A stretch of 64,000 nt of DNA from Batkoa obscura (GCA_030770535.1 JASVEC010000010.1:1302001-1366000); one strand, 5' to 3'; counted from the stretch's first letter, positions 45,392-55,990 are shown. Program-made: numbers and translations. The notes: generated from the sequence alone by a model not told the origin.

Positions 45392-46622
45392 CTATAAACT
45401 TTTAATAAAATTGGAAAAATGAAATGAAATAGGTCTCTCAGCTTCATTCTTGGCATTTTCACTTACTACATTTGTAAATGTGGTCAATTCAAACTCATTA
45501 TTACAATCTATTTAAAGTCAATAAGTTATTTAGTTAAAACGGAACCAACTTACCTATTTCATTAGGTTGTTTTATAGTAATCTCTTGGTTTTTTATAATT
45601 TTGTTGTATATAACCTTAAGCGCATGGTGTACAGTTGGATCAAGAAAAAATGCAGTGCAATTAAGGCTTCCAAGTAGCCCAATAGTAATATATCCAAAAG
45701 CATCAGCCTCTAATGAGGCAAAGCCGGTGAGATCGTATATTGCTTTTGTCAACACAAGCCCAGAATGGCTAAATATCATGATTATAGGATATAATACACT
45801 AAAGTTTATTTAATAAATAATATAAATATATATAATATAAAATCTTACATCCTTGAGGCAAATAACTTGATATTTTTAATACTTTTTTTTGGTCGATTGT
45901 CATCCATCATTTCTCTTTGTTCACTCATCAAATTGACTCCACGATATAGTCTAAATCCAACTAGTATTACTATAATCAATAAATATATCATGCAAAAAAT
46001 CATAACCAAAACATTAGTATAAAAATGAAGCATTCTGGTATATTTTTCATCTTCCATTGCAATATAACATCTATTGAACTTATTATATCCAAACAGTCCC
46101 ATAGCTATATAGATTATATTAGTATAAATTTATAAGTACATAAGATATTAATATACCGAGTGGTGGAATAGTAATTATTAGAGTAAGTAAAATGGATCCA
46201 ATCCAGTAAGCTGCTTCAATTTTATTTGTCGTTTTAACTCCATGTATAAAAACTAATTGTAAATTGATTCCAATAGCAACATTAAGAAAGCAGTAGAATA
46301 AGGGAAAAGCTACACCTTGATAGCCAATAAAAGTACACAAAGGAGATCCTTCATAATTAAACTGACGAGACCAAAATGGAATACAATGCAACCAAATATC
46401 ATAAGATGAAATCGCAGTTTGCAACCTAAGAGTTACTCTATCAACTAACTTATAGTCAATTATTGCTAATTGTTTTAATATGCTTTAATCTAAATAATAA
46501 CAGGAATTACATATTACTATCATTGTTAACACTACTACTGAAGCCGAAGTAAGTGATATTTTTGACATTATTGGATAAACTTGGTATTTAATTATATAGT
46601 GTATGTCATCAATAGTCCCCAT
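45392..46622 (-). CDS. R6: seven-transmembrane GPCR-like receptor, type A tail
   Basis: Exons 46622-46511, 46465-46157, 46104-45849, 45798-45554 and 45507-45392 join in frame to 345 aa. The N-terminus is MGTIDDIHYIIKYQVYP. Exon 2 has LVDRVTLRLQTAISSYDIWL, PLCTFIGYQ and the TM4 end KTTNKIEAAYWIGSILLTL. Exon 3 has NRCYIAMEDE in loop 2 and loop 3 RLYRGVNLM ... FASRM. Exon 4 has TM6-TM7 with LNCTAFFLDPTVHHALKV. Exon 5 encodes a tail ending SNFIKSL. The TM4 block and the following intron are almost identical to R7 and R11, suggesting conversion. A TATA box and the 33-nt upstream box precede it. Confidence 0.87.
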
Positions 46623-46661
46623 ATTATCGAATAAATCAAAAGTAGATTGTCGAGTTGTGCT

Positions 46662-46672
46662 CTTTATATACT
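46662..46672 (-). promoter_or_regulatory. TATA box of R6
   Basis: AGTATATAAAG on the minus strand, 40-50 nt before the ATG. Confidence 0.5.
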
Positions 46673-46748
46673 CTTATACACAAAGATTGATACCTTTTAA
46701 TATACTTGTTTATTTGATTACATTTTTTATTAAACTAGCTTATTAAAA

Positions 46749-46781
46749 GTTCCAGTTGTGTCACTTGACAAAATCCTGTTC
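46749..46781 (-). promoter_or_regulatory. Shared receptor upstream box (R6)
   Basis: On the minus strand GAACAGGATTTTGTCAAGTG followed by ACACAACTGGAACT, 127-160 nt before the ATG. It aligns without gaps to the boxes of R2, R8 and R9. Confidence 0.5.
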
Positions 46782-47398
46782 CATTTAAATATACTTGTTC
46801 TGAGAGAATATTCGATGATTTAGAAAAAAGAAAAGATCAGGTTAAAGATATACATAAGATGAAGCTTTGCAAATAATACCTGAAAGATAAAAAGAACAGG
46901 CTGCTGATATCTAACTATTATAGAATCAAAACACTGAAGTAGAAGTATGTTTACCAAAATGTCATACTAAAACTGCTTATTCTAGGTACAGAGTATAGAC
47001 TGAAAATAGACTGCTAGTAGTTTTGAAATTAGGTTGATAGATTGCGTTTGTTTTTTAGATTTATTTAAACCTATGGCGCCATTTTTTTGGTTTTGATCCT
47101 TTTTAAAAAATCTCAAAATGTAAATAGATGAGAGATGGTATAGCAGTAAATACTACTCATCTTCATCCAAAGCCCAAAGCTCAAATCTTGAACAGGTCAA
47201 AGAAATGCGTACAATCTCCCAAAGGAGGAAGTATGCCTTCATAAAGTAGTGAAAAGTCCAACTTCCACATTACAGTATTTCTATATCTCATAAATCTTCA
47301 AGCAGAATCTAAGCTATTAAATAATCTAAGTTAATATTGACAGTAAAAAAGCTCAATCTTCTATTATCTAAAGTTAAGTAATTTGTTTATACTTATCC
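46782..47398. other. Intergenic DNA duplicated at 59.9-60.8 kb
   Basis: Parts such as AAAACTGCTTATTCTAGG and AGCAGATGAGAGA have diverged counterparts near 60050-60170, in the same place relative to R7 and R11. It may hold a very old relic, but no protein is readable. Confidence 0.5.
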
Positions 47399-48465
47399 TT
47401 ATACAAAGCTATTCGTAATATCTGTGCTATCACAAGGTCTTGTATTAACGAACCTTAAATAGATTTCCTTAACTGCTGAATGTATAGTAGGATCACAACA
47501 AAAAGCGATAAAATTAAGTGTTCCTAGCATTCCTAAAGTAATATAAGTAAAAGCATCTAAACCGAGAAAGTCAGCACCACTTAGATCATAGATCGTTTTG
47601 CCTAATGCTAGACCAATATGAGTGAATATCATGATTATCGGGTATAATAAACTAAACTTCTTTTAGTAAGTTACGCATGATGTTATAAGACCTTACATTC
47701 TAGAAGCAAGCAGCTTAATGTGTTTGATACTTTCAAGTAATCGGCTATTATCCGTTGCCAGTTTTTGCTCTTCTGTTATAGTTAATCCACGATATAATTT
47801 TATCAATACTAAAATCACAACGATTAACAAATAAGCCATACAAACAAACATAACTAAAGGGTTGGTAAAGAAATGAAATGTTCTAGCAAAAGCTTCATCG
47901 TCTGTTTTAAGATAACATCCATTGAAATCACTATATCCAAACAGTCCCATAGCTATATAGATTATATTAGTATAAATTTATAAGTACATAAGAGATTAAT
48001 ATACCAAGTGGTGGAATAGTAATTATTAGAGTAAGTAAAATGGATCCAATCCAGTAAGCTGCTTCAATTTTATTTGTCGTTTTAACTCCATGTATAAAAA
48101 CTAATTGTAAATTGATTCCAATACAAAGGTTAAGAAAGCAATAAAGTAAAGGAAAAGCCACACCTTGGTAGCCAATAAAAGGGCATAATGTTGATTCGGG
48201 AGTAGCATATACGCGAGCCCAAAGTGGGACAGAATGTAACCAGATATCATAGCATGAAATAGCAGTTTGTAACCTAAGAATCACCCCATTGGCTAATTCA
48301 AAATCGTATATCACTATTTCTTCTAAACCTATTTTAAGTTAAATGGTGTTGTAGATCGCATAAAACTATCATTGCCAGTGCCACTATTGAAGCAAAAGTA
48401 ATTGAAATTTTCAATATTACTGAGTATACTTCTCTGATATATCCTGAAATGAGATCCTTATTCAT
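47399..48465 (-). CDS. R7: GPCR-like receptor with GC splice donor, hybrid loop/tail
   Basis: Exons 48465-48360, 48313-48005, 47952-47697 and 47651-47399 give 307 aa in frame. The first donor is GCGATC instead of GT; sister R11 has GTAATT at the same place. GC...AG introns exist but usually keep GCAAGT, so splicing may be poor and the gene may be failing. It starts MNKDLISGYIREVYS. Exon 2 includes TLCPFIGYQ; exon 3 has NGCYLKTDDE; loop 3 is type A-like (KLYRGLTI ... LLASRM), while the tail is type B-like (FCCDPTIHSAVKEIYLRFVN), ending NSFV. Exons 2-4 and introns 2-3 are nearly identical to R11. Confidence 0.78.
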
Positions 48466-48529
48466 GTTTTAAGCCAAATTGAATCTTAAGACTACTTTAT
48501 ATATATAGTTTCGATTTGTTTCATTATGT

Positions 48530-48541
48530 CCTTTATATACT
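48530..48541 (-). promoter_or_regulatory. TATA box of R7
   Basis: AGTATATAAAGG on the minus strand, 66-76 nt upstream of the ATG. A weakly matching version of the 33-nt box (AAACAGGATTTAAAAAAATT then GAATTGGAAAACA) lies directly before it. Confidence 0.42.
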
Positions 48542-48757
48542 TGTTTTCCAATTCAATTTTTTTAAATCCTGTTTAAACGATTATATTAACATTCATGTTA
48601 TATTTAAAAAACTTAATGGTATCATAAAAATAAATCAAATGTAGTTGAACACTTTTTAGCATTGACTAAATTCAATCATAACAATTTCTATTTTTGTGCT
48701 CAGCAAAAAATTGAAAATGCCCAATCTGCATTCAAACTAGACGACCAATAACAATAT

Positions 48758-48853
48758 TTGAAGATGGATTTCTGTATTTAAGAATTTTACCAACAATTTT
48801 TCATTCAAGTAGTACTTAAAAGATGAAAAAAGTAATGAAAAAAAAACATCCCT
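48758..48853 (-). mobile_element. MITE copy 22
   Basis: TTGAAGATGGATTTCTGTAT ... AACATCCCTA; one terminus decayed. Confidence 0.7.
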
Positions 48854-48914
48854 ATCTTCTTTACAACTCTAATAAATAAAATTATAGTTAAAATGTGATC
48901 CAAAATCTTAAAAT

Positions 48915-48951
48915 GATAAACTGGTTATTATCAACTGAGCTAGTTGGAACA
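48915..48951 (+). promoter_or_regulatory. Shared receptor upstream box (R8)
   Basis: AAACTGGTTATTATCAACTG then AGCTAGTTGGAACA, 142-178 nt before R8. Best match to the R2 box. Confidence 0.52.
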
Positions 48952-49045
48952 AAAATGATAAAAATTGAATATGGTTTATTAAATAAATATTGCTATTTTT
49001 GTGTTTATTACTAAAAAAACTGAAGGATAAAAAATGCAGATATAA

Positions 49046-49055
49046 GTATATAAAT
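49046..49055 (+). promoter_or_regulatory. TATA box of R8
   Basis: GTATATAAAT, 38-47 nt before the ATG. Confidence 0.48.
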
Positions 49056-49092
49056 AGAATCAATATTATCTCAAAAGAATTTTTTAATTAAT

Positions 49093-50135
49093 ATGAATGT
49101 AACTGAATATGCAAAATATATAGCTAAAGAAGTTTTCCCAGTAATGTCAAAAGTATCTTTAGTATTGGCTGTCGTAGTTATGCTTACTATGGTTACATTA
49201 AGTAAGTTTTATAAACTATCTATTAATTAATATAATATTTCAATATAAAAATAGCAATATATGATTATAAGCTAGTCGATAGAGTAACTCTCAGGTTGCA
49301 AACTGGTGTCATAATATATGATATTTGGTTCCATTCTTTACCGTTATGGTTGGATCTATATAATTATAGAGGATCTCCATTATGCACATTCATAGGTTTT
49401 CAGCTATCATTCTTTCCTTTGTATTATAGCTTCCTTAACGCCGCTATTGGGATTAATTTTCAACTAATTTTTTTGCATGGTGTTACTATAACGAAAAAAA
49501 TTGAACTTGGGTATTGGATTGGTACTCTTTTACTCACTTTATTAATTACGCTTCCACCGCTTGGTATTACTTTAGCTTAATTTAATCCCAACTTTAGATT
49601 AATACGATATTATTTAGCAACAGGATTTTTTGGATATGGTAGCTACAAAAAATGTTTTGTTACGATCAATAATGAAAATTATGCTAAAATGTTTGATTTT
49701 TTCACAAATGCTTTTGTTATAATGATTTGTATGGCTTATTTATTATTAGTTGTGGTGTTCGTCGTTATGAAGCTGCTTAAAGGGCTAAATTTTAAAAAAG
49801 AGAGGAAAATAGCTATAGATGCCAATAGATCAACCAGAGGTATCAGGAGTATAAAGTTGCTTACTTCAAGAATGTAAGGTATTTTATAAATATATGTTAT
49901 CATATTAATGTGAGCTCTTAGCATATTATATCCTACTATTATGATCATTTCCCACATTGGATTAGTAATAAATCAAATAGTAATTTATTTTACCGATATT
50001 GATTCTCACGAATTAGAGGTTATATCGCATGCCGTAGGTGGATTGTTGGGAACTCTTAATTTTATTGCATTTTTCTGTGATCCAACCATTCACCATGCAC
50101 TCAAAGTAATATATTCTAGAGTTATAGAAAAGTAG
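49093..50135 (+). CDS. R8: GPCR-like receptor with shortened C-tail
   Basis: Exons 49093-49201, 49255-49563, 49618-49873 and 49922-50135 give 295 aa. It starts MNVTEYAKYIAKEVFP. Exon 2 has QTGVIIYDIWFHSLPLW and PLCTFIGFQ; exon 3 KKCFVTINNE and type A loop 3 (KLLKGLNF ... LLTSRM); exon 4 TM6-TM7 with GGLLGTLNF and DPTIHHALKVIYSRVIEK, then stop. In relatives the tail continues (KNQEI...) and is completed by a fifth exon; here the bases after the stop still resemble that tail (EINGSQFNK in another frame), and a decayed fifth exon lies at 50195-50335. Seven TM segments are intact, so it may function without tail regulation, or be a young pseudogene. Confidence 0.78.
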
Positions 50136-50559
50136 AGATTAATGGATCACAGTTCAATAAATTAAATTAAGTAATACTTTCTAGCTTTTTTTAAAGATAA
50201 TGTATTGACTTTGAATAGACCGTGATGATATCTTTAAATTGAATACAACTGAATATATTATAGTAAAGATTTTGATAGCGTGACTGAAAACCAAACACCA
50301 ATTAATATAAATTTACTAAAAGTTTATAATTGTCATCTAGTAGTCAATCGTTTATCATATTTATATTTGGGACTTACGCTGCTTCTTTGATCATTTTCAT
50401 GTAGGGACATCTTCTTTTGTTTACAAAATTATTTGCAATTATGTCTATATTACTTGATACATCTATGTTATTTAGAGCTATAGAAATTTATTCAAAAATA
50501 TAAATAATAAGTTGGTGTAATAAAATGATTCAAAACAATAAATTTAATATTAAATATAT

Positions 50560-50645
50560 AGTGATGTTTTTTTTAGTTTGATCGCTTTTTCCGTTTTTTA
50601 AGCACTAGGTGAAGAAGCCGTTAATAAAATTCTTAATACATCCCT
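50560..50645 (+). mobile_element. MITE copy 23
   Basis: AGTGATGTTTTTTTTAGTTT ... CTTAATACATCCCTA; shortened near its 3' end. Confidence 0.68.
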
Positions 50646-50949
50646 AAATATTAAAATCAAAAAAAGCTTCAAATACGTATTATTCTGAAATAATGTGTAT
50701 TTGGCCGTAAAGACGGAACCCAAAATTACTGTATGAGATTATGAATTTCAATTATTTTAATACTTCATTGAATTTGGGAAATAATATCAATACTTCTCAA
50801 GCGTATCAAATATAGGTTTAAATCTTGTATTTAGATAAAAATAAGGGTATAGTTCTCATTTTCCTAAAAGAAAATTAATTGGACAAAATTACTTAATTTG
50901 ATGAAATTTCTGGTTGAAATAAAATAAAAGTGATATCAAGAAAACATCT
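50646..50949. other. Intergenic, nothing recognised
   Basis: AT-rich DNA between two MITE copies. Confidence 0.4.
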
Positions 50950-51044
50950 TCAAATGTTTTTTTGTTTAAGAAATTTACCATTTTTTCTATTTGGTAGCAT
51001 TTAAAAAATGTAAAAAATGATGTAACGAAAAAATACGCCCCCCG
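50950..51044 (-). mobile_element. MITE copy 24, strongly diverged
   Basis: Reads TTCAAATGTTTTTTTGTTTA ... AATGATGTAACG ... ATACGCCCCC. Layout and length fit the MITE in reverse orientation. Confidence 0.5.
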
Positions 51045-51243
51045 TTTGGAAAATTTAATTATAGCTCCTTTTATAAATAAGTATAACATCCCACCAACCA
51101 CTTATGCATAAACCCAATTGAAAGTATAAAATCACTTGATTCTAAACAAACACTTTATTGAATTGCTTGAATGCCTAAAATATATCTTTTAATGGCAATT
51201 TATGGGAAAGTAGAATACTGTGTGATACATTATTATCTAAGGA

Positions 51244-51276
51244 AAACCTGTTTTTATCAAGTAAGGTAACTCGAAC
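51244..51276 (+). promoter_or_regulatory. Shared receptor upstream box (R9)
   Basis: AAACCTGTTTTTATCAAGTA then AGGTAACTCGAACA, 134-166 nt before the R9 start; gap-free alignment with the R8 box. Confidence 0.48.
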
Positions 51277-51353
51277 ATTGAATAACCTGTATTAGTAAAA
51301 CCCAACCAAATAGACAAACAAACATAAATTAGAGGTTGGTAAACAATGCATTT

Positions 51354-51368
51354 TATAAAGTATATAAG
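51354..51368 (+). promoter_or_regulatory. TATA box of R9
   Basis: TATAAAGTATATAAG, identical to R2, 42-56 nt before the ATG. Confidence 0.52.
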
Positions 51369-51409
51369 CAAAAAGATAAGATTAATTTTATTTTATTTTA
51401 TTCAACAGT

Positions 51410-52635
51410 ATGGGCACAGTTGAGTATATACATAGTGTAACAAGAAAAGAGATTTATCCAGTGTTAACAAAGATTTCACTTGTTGCAGCCTCATTACTTG
51501 TATTGATAATGATATTAATATGTAGGTATAGTATAAGTTTTATTGAAATATATTAAAAATAAATAGCAATATATGATCGTAAGCTGGTTGATCGAGTAAC
51601 TCTTAGACTACAGACTGCTATTTCATGTTATGATATTTGGCTTCATTCTATCCCATTATGGCTTAGTCGATTTAATTATAAAGAATCGCCCTTTTGTACA
51701 TTTGTTGGTTACCATGGTGTGGCTCTTCCATTATACTATTGCTTCCTAAATGTTTGTATTGGAATCAACTTGCAGTTAATTTTCATACATGGTATTAATG
51801 TAACATGGAAAATTGAAGCGTGCTATTGGATTGGGTCTATTTTACTTACTTTGTTAATTACTATTCCGCCACTTGGTATAATCATATCTTAATATCCATA
51901 TATTCATATTAATTCATTTTATTTAGGAATGGGATTGTTTGGATATAGTGAGATTAATAAGTGCTTTATTGCCACTAATGATGAACAATATGCTAGAATG
52001 TTTAACTTTTATGCAAACAACCTACTTATGATTATTTGTATGGTTTATTTACTGACAATTGTGATTTTAGTTACTGGTAAAATATACCAAGGATTAACTT
52101 TAATAAAAAAGCAAAAAGTGACGATAGACGCGACCCAATCGCCTGAAGCTATCAAAAATATCAAACTATTTGCTTCAAGAATGTAAATTTTACACTATTT
52201 TATTTAAGTACATTAAAATAGTATTTAGTTTGTTATATCCTATAATTATGATCTTCACTCATCTCGGGTTAGTATTGACCAAATCGATTTATGATTTTGG
52301 TGGTAAGATTTCTCTAGGTGCAGATACATTTGCATATATTTCTGGGGGGCTTCTAGGAACACTTAATTTTATTGCGTTTCTTCTTGATCCAAGTGTGCAT
52401 TTGGCATTTAAAACTATATATTACAGAATTGTTAAAAAACAGGAGATTAGTAAATCGGATTCAGATAAATCAAGTAAGATCAATCGATTTTGACTAATTA
52501 ATATATTAATTTTTATTAGATTATAACGATGCTTTTGAGCTAAATGCACTTGAAAATATCGAAAAGGAAGATTTTAACTTCAAAGCTGAAGGCCTCGGAT
52601 CTATTCATTACTCTAAATTTATTAAAAGCTTATAA
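51410..52635 (+). CDS. R9: seven-transmembrane GPCR-like receptor, type A tail
   Basis: Exons 51410-51521, 51567-51875, 51927-52182, 52229-52473 and 52520-52635 join in frame to 345 aa. N-terminus MGTVEYIHSVTRKEIYP with TM1. Exon 2 has LVDRVTLRLQTAISCYDIWL, PFCTFVGYH and TM3-TM4. Exon 3 has NKCFIATNDE in loop 2, TM5 and loop 3 KIYQGLTLI ... SPEAIKNIKLFASRM. Exon 4 has TM6-TM7, GGLLGTLNF and DPSVHLAFKT. Exon 5 has a tail from YNDAFEL to YSKFIKSL. Up to mid exon 3 it is essentially identical to R10, which runs convergently 2 kb away and carries the other loop/tail type. Confidence 0.88.
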
Positions 52636-52690
52636 CAAAACTTATGATAGATTTTTTAGCTCTATTTTGTATATCAAATTGAGTTACAAT

Positions 52691-52864
52691 TTATTCCAAT
52701 ATTGTCCTTGTTAAAGGTGAGATACAATGCTGTACTCCAAGAAAATATTTTACCCAATGAGAACGCTCAAATACAAAGCAGTTGCTATTACCATTGGCCT
52801 TAGCTCTTAAATTGTAATCACTCAATTCCTTGGTATAGAATATTATATATCTAAACTTAGACAT
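52691..52864 (-). CDS. Small unidentified ORF (57 aa)
   Basis: Encodes MSKFRYIIFYTKELSDYNLR followed by AKANGNSNCFVFERSHWVKY and FLGVQHCISPLTRTILE. It is GC-richer than its surroundings and rich in residues (C, H, W, R) uncommon in random translation of such DNA, so it may be real or the relic of a larger exon. No family recognised, no signal peptide. It lies between R9 and a solo LTR. Confidence 0.28.
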   Translation of the reverse strand: MSKFRYIIFYTKELSDYNLRAKANGNSNCFVFERSHWVKYFLGVQHCISPLTRTILE

Positions 52865-53118
52865 TGTATTTAAAACTGTATTCTATTTAAAATACTCTGA
52901 TTATAGAAAAATCAAAATTACAACACTTTGAATATTAATGTTAGATTAAATATAATGTTAATTTACAATATGATTATAATATTTAGTTCTATGTAGTCAC
53001 TTTATCTATAAAAACATAATAGACTACCTCATTAAATGTTTATCAAAATTTTTATCAAGATTTTCTACTCCAATATCTTATTGTTCTCTTAATCTACTTA
53101 TTAACAATTAAATACTAT

Positions 53119-53579
53119 TGTGAGATATCGCTTTGTCAGCCCCATGGTTAGTTATAGCATAACAATCGCCTAAGCTGTTGTGTTCTCGAGTTCAAAGAAA
53201 ATCAACCCCACGTTCTTAGTTTGATTTGATATGAGAATTTCTATCTTCGTCTCAAAGAATATTCTCCCCTCGTTTTGATACTTATACTTATCGGAGTATA
53301 AAAGAGATTCTAAAACATAATAGCTTGAGGCTTTTTAACTTAATTATTTCCTGATATCTCGTACATTTAATAAAGCCACTAAGTTTTCTTAATAATATCC
53401 TACGTAGATTTACATTAGTATTGTCTATTCTATCTGTCCTATATAGCTTGTAACCTATTACATGCTATTCTTCATAATCTAAGTCTATCTTAGTCACATA
53501 AACTAAGGCCTTTCGACTTACAATATAGTCAACCCAGCAATAGCTGTTCTTGACTCCAAACACTGAGTACCAGATTTCA
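53119..53579 (+). repeat. Solo LTR, 4-bp target duplication
   Basis: 461 nt, flanked by CTAT on both sides. The last two bases of the family end (CA) are lost or overlap the duplication. It lies between convergent receptors R9 and R10. Confidence 0.82.
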
Positions 53580-53870
53580 CTATACACAAATAAATAATCG
53601 GTTTTTTAAATTCTCTTTTGTAGCTAATCCAACTCAATTCTAAAATAAATAATAGTGACTTTTAAAGCTAGTTATTTAAATAGTTGATTTTCATTTGAGT
53701 TTATAATTCTAAAGAAATAAAATCTAGCATGTCGTTATGTTGATTATTATTATTGCTGATATCTTATTTTTACATTAATAATGTCAAGTTATTATTTATT
53801 AAAAACATATTAGAATAAAAAATATTAGATGCATAATATTAAAATAAAAAAAGGTTAAAATGTTAAGAAT

Positions 53871-53971
53871 TGGGGATATTTTTTTTGACTTCATTACTTT
53901 TTATATCTTTTAAGCATTATTTGAGTAGAAAAATTATTAGTAAAATTCTCAAACGCAAAAATACATCCCCA
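53871..53971 (+). mobile_element. MITE copy 25
   Basis: TGGGGATATTTTTTTTGACT ... AAATACATCCCCA. The flanks are AT on both sides rather than TA. Confidence 0.8.
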
Positions 53972-54073
53972 ATTTTTAAAGTACAAATCTAATGGTATAA
54001 AAGCAATTTATCAGTTGGAATTATCATAAAAAGCTAGCTTTAGTTAATTTATAAATTACGTTCTATTAGAATA

Positions 54074-54173
54074 TGGAGATGTTTTTTTGTGATTAAGAAT
54101 TTTACTAACAATTTTTCTACTCAAATAGCGCTTAAAAAATGGAAAAAGAATGAAATCAAAAAAAACATCACCA
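54074..54173 (-). mobile_element. MITE copy 26, first of a head-to-tail pair
   Basis: TGGAGATGTTTTTTTGTGAT ... AAACATCACCA, then a single TA, then copy 27 starts. Confidence 0.84.
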
Positions 54174-54175
54174 TA

Positions 54176-54278
54176 TGGGGATGTATTTTTGTATTTAAGA
54201 ATTTTACTGATAATTTTTCCACATAAATAATAGCGCTTAAAAAATGGAAAAATAATGAAACTAAAAAAAACAGCCCCA
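54176..54278 (-). mobile_element. MITE copy 27, second of the pair
   Basis: TGGGGATGTATTTTTGTATT ... AACAGCCCCA followed by TA. The layout TA-MITE-TA-MITE-TA means the second copy inserted into the TA flank of the first. Confidence 0.86.
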
Positions 54279-54675
54279 TATGGTAAAAAATTGTTGACTT
54301 TAAATTTTGCCAAAAAAATTTACTTTTAAATAAACCGTTATTTATTTTAGAATTGAGCTCGACTAGCTGGACTATAAATTGTTCATTTGCTTATAATTAA
54401 TTATTTATGTTATACTTAAACAAAGATCAAGCTTCAAAAAGATCAATCGATTCCACATATAATTTAACTATAATATTACCACTAAAAAAGCTGTAAAAAG
54501 AGTTATAACAGTTATAAAATAAAATAAAAGTGAAAACAAAAATCACAAAAGATATTGAGCTCTAGCTTATCTATTTCAATTTGTTTTTTATGCTATTGTA
54601 AAAAAAAAAATTTTAACATCTGAAAAAACCTTATCCTAAATATACCATTTACTATTTAAATATGTTATATCGGAG

Positions 54676-55912
54676 TTATAAAGTTCGAAGGAATGCCTCA
54701 AGCTTTTTATCAAAAGCTTCCTCAGGTGTAAGAGCTGCTGAGGAATCAGAGCTAGCAAAATTATCCAAATCAATATTGACAGAAAAGAACTTAGATTTCA
54801 TATTGACTAGAGTAAATTAGTTTAGGCTTTATTTATGTAAATATAAAAATATTCTTACTATCTGTAGGGTCTCGGAATTTATTCCTAGTACTTAATCTTA
54901 AATATATTTTCCTGAATGCAGAATGGATAGTAGGATCGCAACAGAAAGCAGTAAAGTTAAGAATACCTAACATCCCCCCAGAAATATATGCAAATGTATC
55001 TGCGCCTGGAGAAATCTTACCAGTAAAGTCATAAATTGATTTCGTAAGTACCAGTCCAAGGTGTGTAAAGATCATAATTGATGGATAAAGCAAGCTGAAT
55101 CATGAATTAGTAAACACATTATTTAAAAGATTAAAATACATTCTAAAGCCCATAAGTTTCACACTTTTTGTTGCTTCTATGGAAGATCTTGATCCACGAA
55201 ATAGTCTGAAATTTTTTACTATTCCCGTTTGTTTACGTAATTTGAAAACAACTAAAATCACAATTGTCAGTAAATAAACCATACAAATAATCATAAGTAG
55301 GTTGTTTGCATAAAAGTTAAACATTCTAGCATATTGTTCATCATTAGTGGCAATAAAGCACTTATTAATCTCACTATATCCAAACAATCCCATTCCTAAA
55401 TAAAATGAATTAATATGAATATATGGATATTAAGATATGATTATACCAAGTGGCGGAATAGTAATTAACAAAGTAAGTAAAATAGACCCAATCCAATAGC
55501 ACGCTTCAATTTTCCATGTTACATTAATACCATGTATGAAAATTAACTGCAAGTTGATTCCAATACAAACATTTAGGAAGCAATAGTATAATGGAAGAGC
55601 CACACCATGGTAACCAACAAATGTACAAAAGGGCGATTCTTTATAATTAAATCGACTAAGCCATAATGGGATAGAATGAAGCCAAATATCATAACATGAA
55701 ATAGCAGTCTGTAGTCTAAGAGTTACTCGATCAACCAGCTTACGATCATATATTGCTATTTATTTTTAATATATTTCAATAAAACTTATACTATACCTAC
55801 ATATTAATATCATTATCAATACAAGTAATGAGGCTGCAACAAGTGAAATCTTTGTTAACACTGGATAAATCTCTTTTCTTGTTACACTATGTATATACTC
55901 AACTGTACCCAT
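54676..55912 (-). CDS. R10: seven-transmembrane GPCR-like receptor, type B tail
   Basis: Exons 55912-55801, 55755-55447, 55395-55140, 55094-54859 and 54806-54676 join in frame to 347 aa. Exons 1-2 and the first part of exon 3 match R9, with introns also nearly the same. At the end of TM5 it switches to KLRKQTGIVKNFRLFRGS ... VKLMGFRM (type B loop 3), and the tail reads FCCDPTIHSAFRKIYLR ... TPEEAFDKKLEAFLRTL, closely related to R3. Unlike R3 its tail has an intron (GTAAGA...CTAG, 54858-54807). Family cysteines and TM7 motif are present. Convergent with R9. Confidence 0.88.
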
Positions 55913-55974
55913 ACCGTCCAATCAATTTAAAATTTATTACACTAAACTGAATTTTGGAAATTTAATTGCACTAC

Positions 55975-55990
55975 TGATATATTTATACTT
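55975..55990 (-). promoter_or_regulatory. TATA box of R10
   Basis: AAGTATAAATATAT on the minus strand, about 63-78 nt from the ATG. Confidence 0.45.

Noticed and set aside
47340-47399. Possible extra tail exon for R7 beyond its stop (47285-47360)
   Set aside because: The sequence after the stop resembles the type B tail (FFTVNINLD), but no donor of the right phase is convincing and the sister gene R11 is out of frame there; the stop at 47399 was kept.
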